Below, in pieces: positions 42,461 through 52,245 of a stretch of 64,000 nt of DNA. The stretch is from Basidiobolus meristosporus CBS 931.73 (Eukaryota; Basidiobolomycota; Basidiobolomycetes; Basidiobolales; Basidiobolaceae). The stretch covers positions 23,470-87,469 of the forward strand of contig MCFE01000359.1 of assembly GCA_002104905.1 (NCBI GenBank). The letters run 5' to 3'. A program made the translations under genes and the position numbers. Under the pieces are notes generated by a model that was given only the letters and a program-made list of their open reading frames with translations, was not told where the DNA came from and made no database searches. Each line of letters opens with the position of its first letter. Position 1 is the first letter of the stretch.

Positions 42461-43386
42461 ATGGAAAAGATTTACAGTAGGCGTTATTTACAATGAATAT
42501 ATGTCTTGTGCATTTGAACTGATTTTGCCTTTTAGTTATCGGTGCTACAGGTAACATAGGCCAACAAGTCGTAAAAACTCTGTTGTCTAAAGGGATTGAG
42601 ATAACGGTATTTGCTCGCAACGAGGAGAAAGTGAAAGGGCTGTTCGGGGAATCGAAGAATCTAACCTTTGTCCAAGGGGATTACGACAGCCTTGAAGGAT
42701 ATGCGAGCACTATCCAAGGCCATAGTCGGCTGTTTCTCGTCTTGTCAGATTTCAAAAAAATGGCCCAGGCTGCATCGAATTTCGCAAAGCTAGCTTACGA
42801 TGCGGGTGTGACTCAAATAGTGCACGTCTCCTCATTTTTAGTCAGTTTTCCCTGGCGGGCACATTCCATTGGTGCTATTCACCGACAGGCAGAGGAGGCT
42901 ATTTTCGGCATCCAAAACCGCGGCTCCTACGTGGCATTACGTCCCGCAGGGTTCTATACCAACCAATTCTGGGGAGATAACCATACAATCCAGAAAGAAA
43001 GCACGATCTTTGGCTCAGTTGGGAGGAATTTAAAATTAAGCTGGATTTCCATAGGAGACATCGCTGATCTGGCTACGGTGATCATGCAAGAGCCATTGGA
43101 GAAGCATTACGACGCTGTCTACGAGATGGCTAGTGAGGCCATCAGTGAGTCCGAGCGGGCCGATATCTTCAGCAAAGCTCTTGGTAAACCAATCACCTAT
43201 ACGAGGGTTGAGCCCGAAATCACATACAAGAAGTTCCTCTCCCTTGGTTTTCCGCATAATATTGCTTACAACCTTGCCTCATTTGAGGATGAATATAAAA
43301 CCACTCCAGGGCTGTCCATCTTACTCGGGAGAAAGCCGGAGTCATTCCAGGATTGGGTGGAGTTCAATAAATCCCGATTTATGTAA
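42461..43386 (+). CDS. NmrA-like NAD(P)-binding protein
   Basis: Two exons (42461-42476, 42536-43386), 288 residues. The 59-nt intron joins MEKIY to IIGATGNIGQQVVKTLL, recreating the first strand and the GxxGxxG dinucleotide loop of atypical short-chain dehydrogenases. The rest has the NmrA-type order: arginine in VFARNEE, IVHVSSFL, HRQAEEAIF, RPAGFYTNQFW. Relatives are redox sensors or quinone/azo reductases; the substrate cannot be read here. No catalytic YxxxK is present, as usual for this group. The 16-nt first exon is the uncertain part. Confidence 0.75.
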
Positions 43387-43583
43387 GCAATTCGGATGAA
43401 TATAGCCACGTCGATCCTTGCTCTTACGTATTTTACGTAAGAACCACATAATAAAATTCTGGGGTGTTTCTATTCCATAATACCTAACGTTACTTGGGGT
43501 GTTCTTGGCGCATGGCACGCTGGAATTTATTTGTGTAAATCAGCTATAATGGCATTACAACCGTCATTTCTTCAGCTTGCCGA

Positions 43584-43790
43584 TTACCAATTAGCTCCAC
43601 AGAAGTGCCTCCCCCAGTCACAGTTTCCATTGAAGTTCCATTTTAAGTTTTGATTATCGCAGGCATTGCGGCAGTCTTTATCCCTAATGCACACCCTAGT
43701 TTCTATACCACATCTTCTACAGATTGCGTGAGCAACTGCATAGAGATTTAGAAGTACGACAAGGACTATTATGAATCGTTGAGTCTTCAC
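43584..43790 (-). CDS. Small secreted cysteine-rich peptide
   Basis: 68 residues: a signal peptide (1-22, cleavage after VAHA) and a 46-residue mature part with seven cysteines, CxxC first and then wider spacing, plus three tryptophans near the C-terminus. This resembles small secreted antimicrobial or effector-like peptides in size and layout only; I recognise no family. It lies in the gene-poor subtelomere next to pseudogenes. An odd cysteine count suggests one free thiol or a dimer. Confidence 0.55.
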   Translation of the reverse strand: MKTQRFIIVLVVLLNLYAVAHAICRRCGIETRVCIRDKDCRNACDNQNLKWNFNGNCDWGRHFCGANW

Positions 43791-44643
43791 GAGGTATTTG
43801 GATTCCTCCTACCTCCCTTCTTTACGCCGACAATCCGATTAAGGTCCTGAGCTGTACATATGAGGGCCAAGTGATATATCCAGATTCTAATCCCCATGAG
43901 AACGCTTGACAATCAAGTTCTAATCTTGGCTTGTTTTTAATGCATTACTTATTCGGCCAGTAGTGTTAGAAGTGAGAAGGGTGTGATCCAATGTGGAGGC
44001 ACCATTTTCATTCGGGGTGAGTGTTGATTTCAATAAGTTATGTTACATCTGTCAACTCCAAGCCACTTGGTAAAGAAATGATCATGCCAAGTTGGATAGC
44101 TTGCGTGATTAATATGGAGGAGATGTAGGATTTTCCCACTCCTTGAAATATTCCTCAAATACGCAGGTGTGTTTTCCTCGGAGATTACATATGACTACTT
44201 TTAAGCACTCTTTGACCAAGTTGCCCAAATATCTAAATATGTACAAAGGCCTCACATAACACTTGAAGCTCCATGGCTTCTTTCTCAGGAAAGTCTTGCG
44301 CAAAGATATATACACTTTGATTCAATCCGATATAAGACATTCAGATTATATCTCTGTGCTCCCTCTTGTCTTAACCCTCTTGTTTGCAATATCCTTTTAG
44401 AATTGTATCAGGTGTGATTTGGTGGAATTTGTTAGGCCTAATCATAAGTTTCTTTACCAAAACACGCAGCCTAATTGTTATTATAATGTGAGCGAACCAA
44501 CCTGCTTGGTTTCGTTTCCATGATATTCTCTACTTATCAAGACACCTGAATTTAAAGGCGCGCCTTGCACAGGAAAGTGTTGGAGCCTCAAGAATAGTAG
44601 TGCAATATCACGAGTAAAAAGCGAGCAGATATGAGCGTTAAGG
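43791..44643. other. Intergenic
   Basis: 0.85 kb, AT-rich. A short minus-strand frame (44109-44315) has no recognisable features and is not called. Confidence 0.35.
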
Positions 44644-45730
44644 TTATTCAAAGACAATCACAGCTCGGAATCTAGGTTTGCCGCTCATCATATCTTCATA
44701 TGCCTGCTGAAATTGATCCAGTGTATAAGTCTGGATCAATGACTTGGTGTTAGTCAGAGCGCAGAAGTTCAAAGCATCCTCAGAATCCTGAAAAATATTC
44801 ATCAGTAATGCGATCGAATGTTCAGCAAGTACACATACGTACCGATTGAGTGCCACTTGGTCACCCATGAATTTTCGCTCTCTTGAGAATTAAACTTAGT
44901 GAGTCGATCTTCATTGGCTCGGGTAGCATGGAGACTGCAAGCATCGTACCGTCAAAAGCCAAACCTTCAGCTAGTTTTGATACGTCACCTCCGGGGCAGT
45001 TGCAATAAGCAGCTTGGCTCCACCTAATTTCTTTAGTTGCTCTACTGCATCTTGTTTGGATTGGTCAATGTATACATGTGTTCCCAACTCTTGGGTGAGG
45101 TCTTGGTTGCTTGATGGGCTGGCAAGGGCTACTGTCCGGTAGCCAAATTTGTTGGCGTATTGAATAGTAAGGTGGCCCAGGCCGCCAATACCAACAACAG
45201 CACAAACATCCCCGGGATGGAGTTGTAAACAGTAATTCCGGCACACAGCAATGGTGCAGCCTCAGTAGAGCTTAGTTCATCAGGAATTCTGCATAAGGCA
45301 CTTTGTCTGGCCACCATATATTACCCTCCGGCTTGTCTAACTCCGGTTACCAAAATATTTTCACGATGAGCCACGGCGACAAGTTTCACAGGTGCTGCAG
45401 TAACTAGCATTCCAACCAACACCAATTCGCATGCCTTCTTTATAGAGAGAAGAAACATGGAATAAAAGTCAACATCTTTGGCATAGGATTTCACTGACCA
45501 ACGTCTTATACGTTCTCACGCAGCTTCTGAATTCTTCCCACAACTTCATGACCGGGGATCACTAGATAATTGATTCCAGGCATTGCGTTATATTGAAGAA
45601 CACAATCTTCATAGAGATTACTGTGAATAATATGACTTACTAGGTGTAGTGTTGTGGGACTATAAATTCGACATCCGTAGCTGTCTTGTCGAGCCGAGTT
45701 GCAGGAAATTCATCGAGATAGGCTGCCTAA
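44644..45730 (-). pseudogene. Zinc-type alcohol dehydrogenase pseudogene
   Basis: Medium-chain ADH remnant. Recognisable pieces in order: GHEVVGRIQKL (zinc-binding region), GVGWNASYCSTCETCRRGS (structural-zinc cysteines), MVARQSALCRIPDEL, APLLCAGITVYN, VVGIGGLGHLTIQYANKFG (NAD(P) fold), LPEPMKIDSLSL and a C-terminal DALNFC...RAVIVFE. Lesions: a stop and frame loss after LRENV, a frameshift before MVARQ, another at ~45215-45230 just before the PGDV block, one at ~44985, and a TGA at 44861-44863 replacing the tryptophan of a GWPSG-type loop. At least one or two former introns are still visible. The wording fits cinnamyl-alcohol/NADP-dependent ADHs. Confidence 0.8.
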
Positions 45731-46827
45731 TTTGTAATCCTCGCAAACAACTCAGATTCCTGATTTGATCGATCAAAGTAACCCAGGAAGCCACATCGCC
45801 GCAAGGTAGAAAATGCTAATGGAGTGGGTCTGTCATCTAATACTATTGCGAGTCCAGCCCAACTACATCTATTATTATCGAGATTCAGACCCGGAGGACA
45901 GATACCCGTTATCGTTAACGTATTAGTAAATTATATACTAACAGAAGCTTTCAGATTCAAATCGCATATTGGTTCATGCATTGTAGTATACATAGTGCTG
46001 TTGGTGCGGATTCTGCTACCAGATATGAATACTTCACGTAAGTGTTCTTCTACTCTGCTATTGAACAATTCCAAAGCTCTAAGCTGAATCGTGACCTTGG
46101 TTTCGCTAGTACACTCGAGTATTATTTTGCTTTTGATATTTGCAGAAGTGCTTTGCTATGGAGTGTAGAGAGGTATAAACCCTGACTTGCCATACTTTCT
46201 AGTACCAACGGAATTTTCTTAGTTCTCAGTCAAGGTAGAGATTCAATTTCAATCCAATCCGAAGTTCCCATAACCATGATAGAGTTGATCAAGTTCCTAA
46301 TGTAGTGCCAGCATATATTCGGAGTATAATGCTGATTATTTTGTGAGGTCAGTTCTCTCCCATTATGGCAACTCCAATTACTTCTCAAATAGATCTTGCC
46401 GCTTTGAACTCAAGTCGAGGCGGAGGCCATACTATTGGTGCTCGGAGAAGCTGATATAGAGATCTGAGAAGAGCTTGGCGGAAAATTTGAAATCGTGCAC
46501 TGAAAGTCCGAGGCAGTCAATGCTTGGAACGTAATGCAGGAATACAGTAGCAAGTGTAGCACCAGGATGTGCCAGTTGTGTTCATAGTATAGATTTGCAT
46601 GTATGATAGATACTTCAATATCGTCGAACCACGTTCTAATTTATTTATAGAGCTTGATTTCACATGTAAAATATCCTTACAAGAATGAATGTAGCCGCGT
46701 TAGCCGCCAGCCCTCTATCTATATACCCCGAATATCGCGTAATGTACGCCATATCTTGAGTTTATAAGCAGGCCACTTTTACTCCCTTACAACATCAAGC
46801 TTATTTCTTTACTCAACAAACCCGATA
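45731..46827. other. Intergenic with TATA of the lipase gene
   Basis: 1.1 kb without a convincing gene. A TTTATAAG element at ~46761-46768 sits 60-67 nt upstream of the SGNH lipase ATG and is its likely TATA box. Confidence 0.45.
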
Positions 46828-47694
46828 ATGCATCTTATCTTTGCTGCAGCCACCCTCTTCATCTCTGCCACTACCGCTCACGCCTTTGACAAAATTATCG
46901 CCTATGCCGATAGCTACACTGACAACGGAAATGACTTCAGAGGAAGCAAATTTCCCCCAACTCCCTACTATGAAGGACGCTTTTCCAATGGTCGCACCTG
47001 GCTTGAAGAAGTGGCAATCCAATTGAAGGATGTACCAATCGTAAATAATGGCCACGGTGGAGCCACTACAAACAACAACCAAGTCAAATCGGTATTCAAC
47101 GGTTGGACTGTTCCTAGTCTGCTTGATCAGATTGACACGATTCCTGTGAATGGAACAGAAAAGGACCTGTACATCATCTACATTGGATACAACGACCTTA
47201 ACGGGATCTTGAACCCCAATCAATATACAGTTGTCAGGAACTACACCTACAAGAATGTCGCCGATAACGTTGTGAACGGCATTGAGAAAATTAAGGAGAA
47301 ATACAATGGCAAGGAGTTCCTTCTAATGCCTGTTCCTCCTTTTGACAGGTTCCCGGTAATCAAAGATTCAGATAAGCCTAGAGCCAAGAAGCTAATTAAT
47401 CGCTACAACCAGTTGATGATCGAAAAAGTGAAGGCTATTGGCGATATAAACGTCAATATTATGGATGACCATGCATGGTTTGAAACTGCACTCGATCATC
47501 CTGAGCTCTTTGGACTTCGTACGGATAATGGCCCCTGTATTCCTGGAATCGGTAATACTAATGAGTGCAGTGACTCTGATGCGCACTTCTATTGGGATAG
47601 CTACCATCCAAGTGCCAAGGTCCACAGAAACCTCGGCTACTGGGCCACTGAGCAGTTGAAATCCCTCTATCCTGACGAATTCAATGCTTACTGA
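46828..47694 (+). CDS. Secreted SGNH/GDSL lipase-like hydrolase
   Basis: 288 residues, intronless. Signal peptide 1-19 (cleavage after TTAHA). The nucleophile block I reads YADSYTDNGND where the family has GDSLSDxGN; Ser29 is kept but the glycine is Ala. Block III is YIGYNDL (GxND type) and block V DSYHPS holds the catalytic Asp and His. The layout fits the phospholipase/lecithinase-hemolysin branch of SGNH esterases, secreted enzymes acting on lipids or acyl esters. The Gly-to-Ala change could tune or reduce activity. TATA-driven and codon-biased, so probably well expressed. Confidence 0.8.
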   Translation: MHLIFAAATLFISATTAHAFDKIIAYADSYTDNGNDFRGSKFPPTPYYEGRFSNGRTWLEEVAIQLKDVPIVNNGHGGATTNNNQVKSVFNGWTVPSLLDQIDTIPVNGTEKDLYIIYIGYNDLNGILNPNQYTVVRNYTYKNVADNVVNGIEKIKEKYNGKEFLLMPVPPFDRFPVIKDSDKPRAKKLINRYNQLMIEKVKAIGDINVNIMDDHAWFETALDHPELFGLRTDNGPCIPGIGNTNECSDSDAHFYWDSYHPSAKVHRNLGYWATEQLKSLYPDEFNAY

Positions 47695-48099
47695 GATTGT
47701 CCGCAATAAATATTGATTATTTCACTATTCACAGTTTTCCTGATTTTCCTATCCATCATTATCATGAGCTGGAAGAAGTAGGCCAGGGTTAGTGATCTTC
47801 TTGGAGTACTGAATCAAAGCACCGGAGTATATGTGGTTGTCGGGACATTGTGTGAGTTTGTTATAGGATGATGCAATACGAGCTTGCAGTTGATGCCATG
47901 AACTGTTGTGTTGCCAGTCCAATAAGTCAAATCTGATCTATCCACTTCGCAAAACTAGTAACTGATACAAGTCTAGACTCAAAAGCTGAGAATAGGACTA
48001 AGAGTTATGGGAGTATGGTTTTGGCGCCAATCCGATTGGAAGTAAATGCCTTAGGGTTGGTAGTGAGACCAGAGGGACCTGGGTCGCTGTAGCTGCTGA
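47695..48099. other. Intergenic
   Basis: 0.4 kb between the lipase and the uricase remnant. Nothing is recognised; the sequence just before 48100 may be decayed uricase 5' sequence but I cannot align it. Confidence 0.3.
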
Positions 48100-48547
48100 C
48101 AGTGTGAGCATCAAGTCTGGATTGGAAGGCCTTCTTGTGATGAAGACCACCGGCTCCCATTTCACCAATTTCCATCTTTGCGAGAACACCACCCTTCAGG
48201 ATGCTGATGACCGTATCTTCTTCTCCACGGCCAAAGCCCACTACAACATCGATACCTCAGTTAGTGTCGAGAATATTTCACATTCGACCGTATCTTTGAA
48301 GGAGCTCGCAAGACCATCCTGGATGTGCTCACTCAGACCACCATGTACCGCATGACCAAGTTGATCATGAAGTGCTTTCCTGAAGTCCAAGATGTTCTAT
48401 GCACTCCCCAACAGCCACCACTTCACCACCAACCTTGCACCCTCCAACCTTCCCAATGCTGGCCAGGAGACGACGATTTTCTTACCAGTGATTGACTTCT
48501 CCGGATACATTACTGCCACCATTGATCGTCGCGGCAACAAATTTTAA
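48100..48547 (+). pseudogene. Urate oxidase pseudogene, C-terminal part
   Basis: Recognisable C-terminal half of uricase, which converts urate to 5-hydroxyisourate. Frame 1 has SIKSGLEGLLVMKTTGSHF and DADDRIF. After a frameshift near 48285 a second frame reads TILDVLTQTTMYRMTKLI. After another near 48392 a third reads YALPNSHHFTTNL and ends GNKF before TAA. The N-terminal half is missing. Two frameshifts and a missing start make it a pseudogene. It lies immediately inside the first telomeric LINE copy. Confidence 0.8.
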
Positions 48548-48860
48548 TCTACAATCGCATGCAAAATTTCTGAATAAATTCAACACCAACTTCCATTGAT
48601 ACAACTGGGTACTTTTCGACCTTCCGGAACAATTGATCTTCAAAAGCTATGGCATGCTCATTTATTTACTCATATCTTTCCACAACGTTGTTAGCTATCT
48701 GGTGGTTAGTCTCATGGAGTTAAAAGCCTTTCCTCGCAGTAATCTATGATCCAGGCGAAAGGCATTCCTTCGTCGTCAGCGCCAGAAGGATGGTGTAGGG
48801 GGGGGGAGACAGTCACCAACAGGTGAAATCTTTATTTCAGTTGAAACAAAGAAGCCAGCG

Positions 48861-51627
48861 CTACTGTTGTAGCTTTGATACAAGAGTGTGTAGCTGAGGG
48901 GAATTTGTAGGTAAGTTAATAAGAAGTGATGATAGTTCTTTGGTGCTCAAGACACTGTTCAGTGGGAAGGGGGGTAGCAAGAGAGGTAAGAATGACTTGT
49001 GAACAACATTAATGAGGGGAATGTGATAAGGATTGATATTCATCATAAAGGGAGTGTGCTGCTGCAGATATTGCTGCCAAAGGTGTGTCAAGTACTTCAG
49101 GTAGGCCAGCTTGGGTTTTTCTGATTGCAGAATATAATGAGCAAACTTCTTGACTTCAGGATCTCCAAGTATAGTTCTCCAGCAGGAGCCAGGTGTAGTG
49201 TGGTGTGTTCTCTTCCATGCCTTGATCAGTGGGTTGTTGCAGTGGTGAAGTCTGAGATATAATCTGGTTCTAAGGTTGAGAAGTCTGATCTTATAGGGCA
49301 TAAACCCAAAAGCACCAAGAATAGCATGTCTGTAGGGGCATTCAGGCAGATGAGGCACCAAGGAGGTAATGCACCATACTGCAAACTTGTCAAGTTTAGT
49401 GCAGTCTCTAGAAGTAAGAGAAAGAAGTGGTAAGCCAAATTCCAGGACAGGAAAGACAAACTGCTTGAGTAGAAGGAGGCAGCTGGGAGCTGAAGTTGCA
49501 GGAGGAGTAACAGCCAGTAGCTTGTGGAGTGCCTGTCTTGCCAGGATAATTCTCTTCTTCAGGTGTGCTCCAGAGTCTAGTCCAGTAGGAAGGAAAGGAA
49601 AGCCAAGATATGTAGCAGAAACCTGAGCAGGCAGAGTGGAGTTCTCCAAGTTGATGGGACAGCCCAAAGGTACTGTCTTTGCAATGGAAAGCTGGAGATT
49701 ATTCTTCTGCAGATACTGGTGGATGGTTGGGAGTCTTGTTGCACATTGGAGGAAGATATTCTGATGTCATCAGCAAAGAGAGTAACCAGGTAGTCAGCTG
49801 AGAGTCTTGGGAAATCATTCAAGAAGATGGCAGACAGTATAGGACCAAGCACAGAGCCTTGAACCACTCCATTAGGAACTGAGAACACAGCTGATTGCTC
49901 ACTTGGGTGCAGAATTCTTGCTTGTGGATCCAGAAACAGAGACCTGACAAGGAGGGTGAGAGAGGTACTGGTGAAGCATTGCAACTTGGACCAAAGCAGA
50001 TTTCTGTCAACTGAATCAAAGGCCTTAGTAATATCAAACAGAACAGAGGGATACTTGCACTGGAGAGAGTGATCTTGGCTAAGTATGACTGCATATTCCA
50101 AGGAGAGGCCAGGAACAAATCCAAATTGTGCAGGGTGAAACTTGAGGGAGTCAGAGTAGAGCTCCTGAGCAAGCAGAAGCTCAAACACCTTTCTGCAGGT
50201 GGGCAGCAGAGATATTGGCCTGTATGAGCTAGGATCCAGGTGCTTTCCTTTACCCTTGTATAGTGGCAGAACATTGGCAAAGGACCATTCCTCAGGAGTA
50301 GAAAGCTGGGCTGAGCATTGCTGAAACAGTGGAAGCAGAAGTGCAGACATGGCCTTGGTATTAGTCTTCAGAAGCTCATAGGAGATTGTGTCCACACCTG
50401 GGGCAGTAGAGTTTGGAAGCATCTTGAGCACATTATGGATTCTCTCTTGATCAAGTGCAACTGGGATGGGCAGAGTCTTGAAGTCAGGATGAAAGCCAGG
50501 AGTTGAGTACTGCTTTGTAGAGAAGAAGATATTAGCCAGCTGTTCTGTTGAAGGTAACTTCCTGGAAGAGGGCCTCATTGCCCTGTAGAGTCTTGACACT
50601 GTTCTTGTTATAGAGTTGGAAGATTGCAGAGGCAAAGAACTCATAATATGGTCCCAGAGCTGAGTATGCAGAGTGTGGTGAATTGCCTTGGAGTGGTGTA
50701 TGGCTGTCAGGAGGAGTTTCTCTGTTTTTGGGTTAGGGAAACTCAGGTAGCTTTGTTGCAGGGCTGAAACAATAGATTCCCATTTTCTTGAGGTAACAGC
50801 AGTAGTCTTGCATGGCAGTGAGAGGGAGGCAGAGACCAGAATCAGATGCTTCACAAAGAGCCAGGCATAGTTGAGATCATCTGGCAGAGAAAGTTGCAAG
50901 CTGGCAAGCTTCAAGTAATCCCAAAGTCTTTCTTCTGATTCTTGGTAGCTTTGTGGGTGAGCACAGTAAGTTTTGGCAGCTTCTTCTTCACAACTGGTTG
51001 CATAGAAAGGGACCAGGCTGGGTGATCAGAGGCTCTAAAGGATCCTAGCTCAGCTCCAGAGAATTGCTTGACTTCATTCACAAAGTAGAGGGCAGCAGCA
51101 GAAGGGCAGATCCAGTCAACACATCTTTTCTCAGATTGAGCACCTAGTGCTAGCAGATGGCTTTCTCTCAGGAAGTTCAGTAGGAATGTAGACCTTGGCT
51201 TCATTCTTGCAGTCAGAGTAGTCTTGTTCTCAGGATGGGGAATGTTGAGATCTCCAAGCAAGATGACAGGTGCTGATATAGATTGCTGGTATTGCTGAAC
51301 TTTCTGGCAAACAACTTGCACTTCCTGAAGGGGGAGACTTGGAGGCAGATAGCAGAGCACCAGACTGATAGTTGGCAACTGGAGAGCAGCACAGTAAGGG
51401 GAGTAAAGAGGAACACAGAGCTGAGGAGTATTGATGGTAGAAGAGATGAAGCTGATAGAGGAGGTATTCTTTGTTATAGGAGTAGAAAAGCAATGAAGAT
51501 TAGTCAAAAGTGTAGAGGGTAGCTGGACATCAATCAAACACAGGAGGGAAAATCTTGAAAGAAGTCTCTCTAGAGTTGTTCTTGATGGCTGTATGCTGTT
51601 GCTGTTAAGTAACAGAACTTCAGGTAG
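48861..51627 (-). pseudogene. LINE A1 ORF2: APE endonuclease and reverse transcriptase (frameshifted)
   Basis: The endonuclease starts LLLNSNSIQPSRTTLERLL just after the ORF1 stop, in the same frame, and shows LLGDLNIPH, DWICPS and SDHPAW, the motifs of apurinic-type LINE endonucleases. The RT domain has SYRPISLLP, FDITKAFDSVD, NGVVQGSVLGPIL and the catalytic FADDIRIS. A long C-terminal region follows, with no cysteine motif that I can assign securely. Two single-base deletions (~50915 and ~49729) split it into three frames. Clade assignment (I/Jockey/Tad-like) is by motif wording only. Confidence 0.85.
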
Positions 51628-52077
51628 TCAGGCAGAGGTTGTAGCTTCTTCAGAGGCAGCATTGACAATGTGACCTGCAGAGTCCCAGAGCTCTTCAAAT
51701 GGTGCATCACTTAAGTCAGCAAGGAGGGAAATGGCATGATTCTTGAGGAAGTATGCCACATCATAGGAGGGGGCTTGTCTCTTGATGGCAGCAAAGAAAG
51801 ACAGAATGGCAACATGGGCTGGAGGCTTGTTGAACAGTAGAGAGTCAGAGGATTCAGATTCTTCAGGCACTATCTTGAAGTCAGTTTTCAGCCAGTTAAG
51901 GTTCTTCTCCACAAAGGCTACAAATGGATCAGCAATGTTTTGGTCTAGGATAACCTCCAGAATCTTCCCTTTTCTCCAGGCCAGGTTGACAATTCTTGAG
52001 AGCTGAATATTGCATGCCTTAAGTGCTTTCCTGATGTTAGAAATGGGAGTCCAGGGAACTTGCTTCAAGTACACCAC
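51628..52077 (-). pseudogene. LINE A1 ORF1, C-terminal part
   Basis: About 149 codons of ORF1, missing its N-terminus because the element is 5'-truncated. The VPWTPIS...NIQLSRIVN...KILEVILDQ.IA segment aligns by eye with residues ~130-190 of the intact ORF1 in element C (57912-58640). ORF1 ends at TGA 51628-51630 followed by CTA, and the endonuclease continues in the same frame. Confidence 0.75.
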
Positions 52078-52098
52078 AGTCCAGGTAGAAGCTGGGTT

Positions 52099-52130
52099 AG
52101 GGGGGAGACAGTCACCAACAGGTGAAATCT
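52099..52130 (-). mobile_element. Minimal LINE 3' end, copy A0
   Basis: Only the last ~30 nt of a family-A element, including the TCACC-TGTT-GGTGA hairpin, abutting TAGGGTG on its 5' side and GTTAGGGG on its 3' side. The shortest 5'-truncated copy in the window. Confidence 0.7.
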
Positions 52131-52245
52131 TAGGGTGTAGGTGTTATAGTAAGGGCTAGGAAAAGGTTAGAAGAGCAGGGGGTCTGGGGGACGCAGTCCC
52201 CTAGAGAATAAAAAAGCAGGGGGTTTGGGGGATGCAATCCCCCAT
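52131..52245. repeat. Degenerate telomere-like tract and two G-run hairpins
   Basis: Decayed TTAGGG-like words (TAGGGTGTAGG, AAGGGCTAGG, GGTTAG) followed by two related units, 52174-52201 and 52215-52243. Each has two runs of five G and a closing C-run, so each could form a hairpin or take part in a quadruplex. Confidence 0.5.

Larger units (their letters stand above)
48798..52093 (-). mobile_element. Telomere-associated LINE, copy A1 (interstitial)
   Basis: Non-LTR retrotransposon, ~3.3 kb, 3' end at the left. It contains the end of ORF1 (52077-51628), an APE-type endonuclease (51625-~50915) and a reverse transcriptase (~50914-48861). The 5' end is truncated inside ORF1 and joins GTTAGGGGGG directly. 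The 3' end carries AAATAAA, the TCACC-TGTT-GGTGA hairpin (48813-48826) and a C-run, with no poly(A). Single-base deletions break ORF2 near 49729 and at ~50915. It is the innermost and most decayed A copy. Confidence 0.9.

Noticed and set aside
45824-46087. 87-codon plus-strand frame
   Set aside because: No recognisable feature, low coding character, lies in the ADH pseudogene upstream region.
49369-49626. Repeated ~85-codon plus-strand frame in all LINE copies
   Set aside because: Also found at 59333 and 62795, but it is simply the antisense of the RT C-terminal region; conservation follows from the RT.
51213-51493. Minus-strand frames overlapping the endonuclease
   Set aside because: Alternative frames of the LINE endonuclease without domain content.
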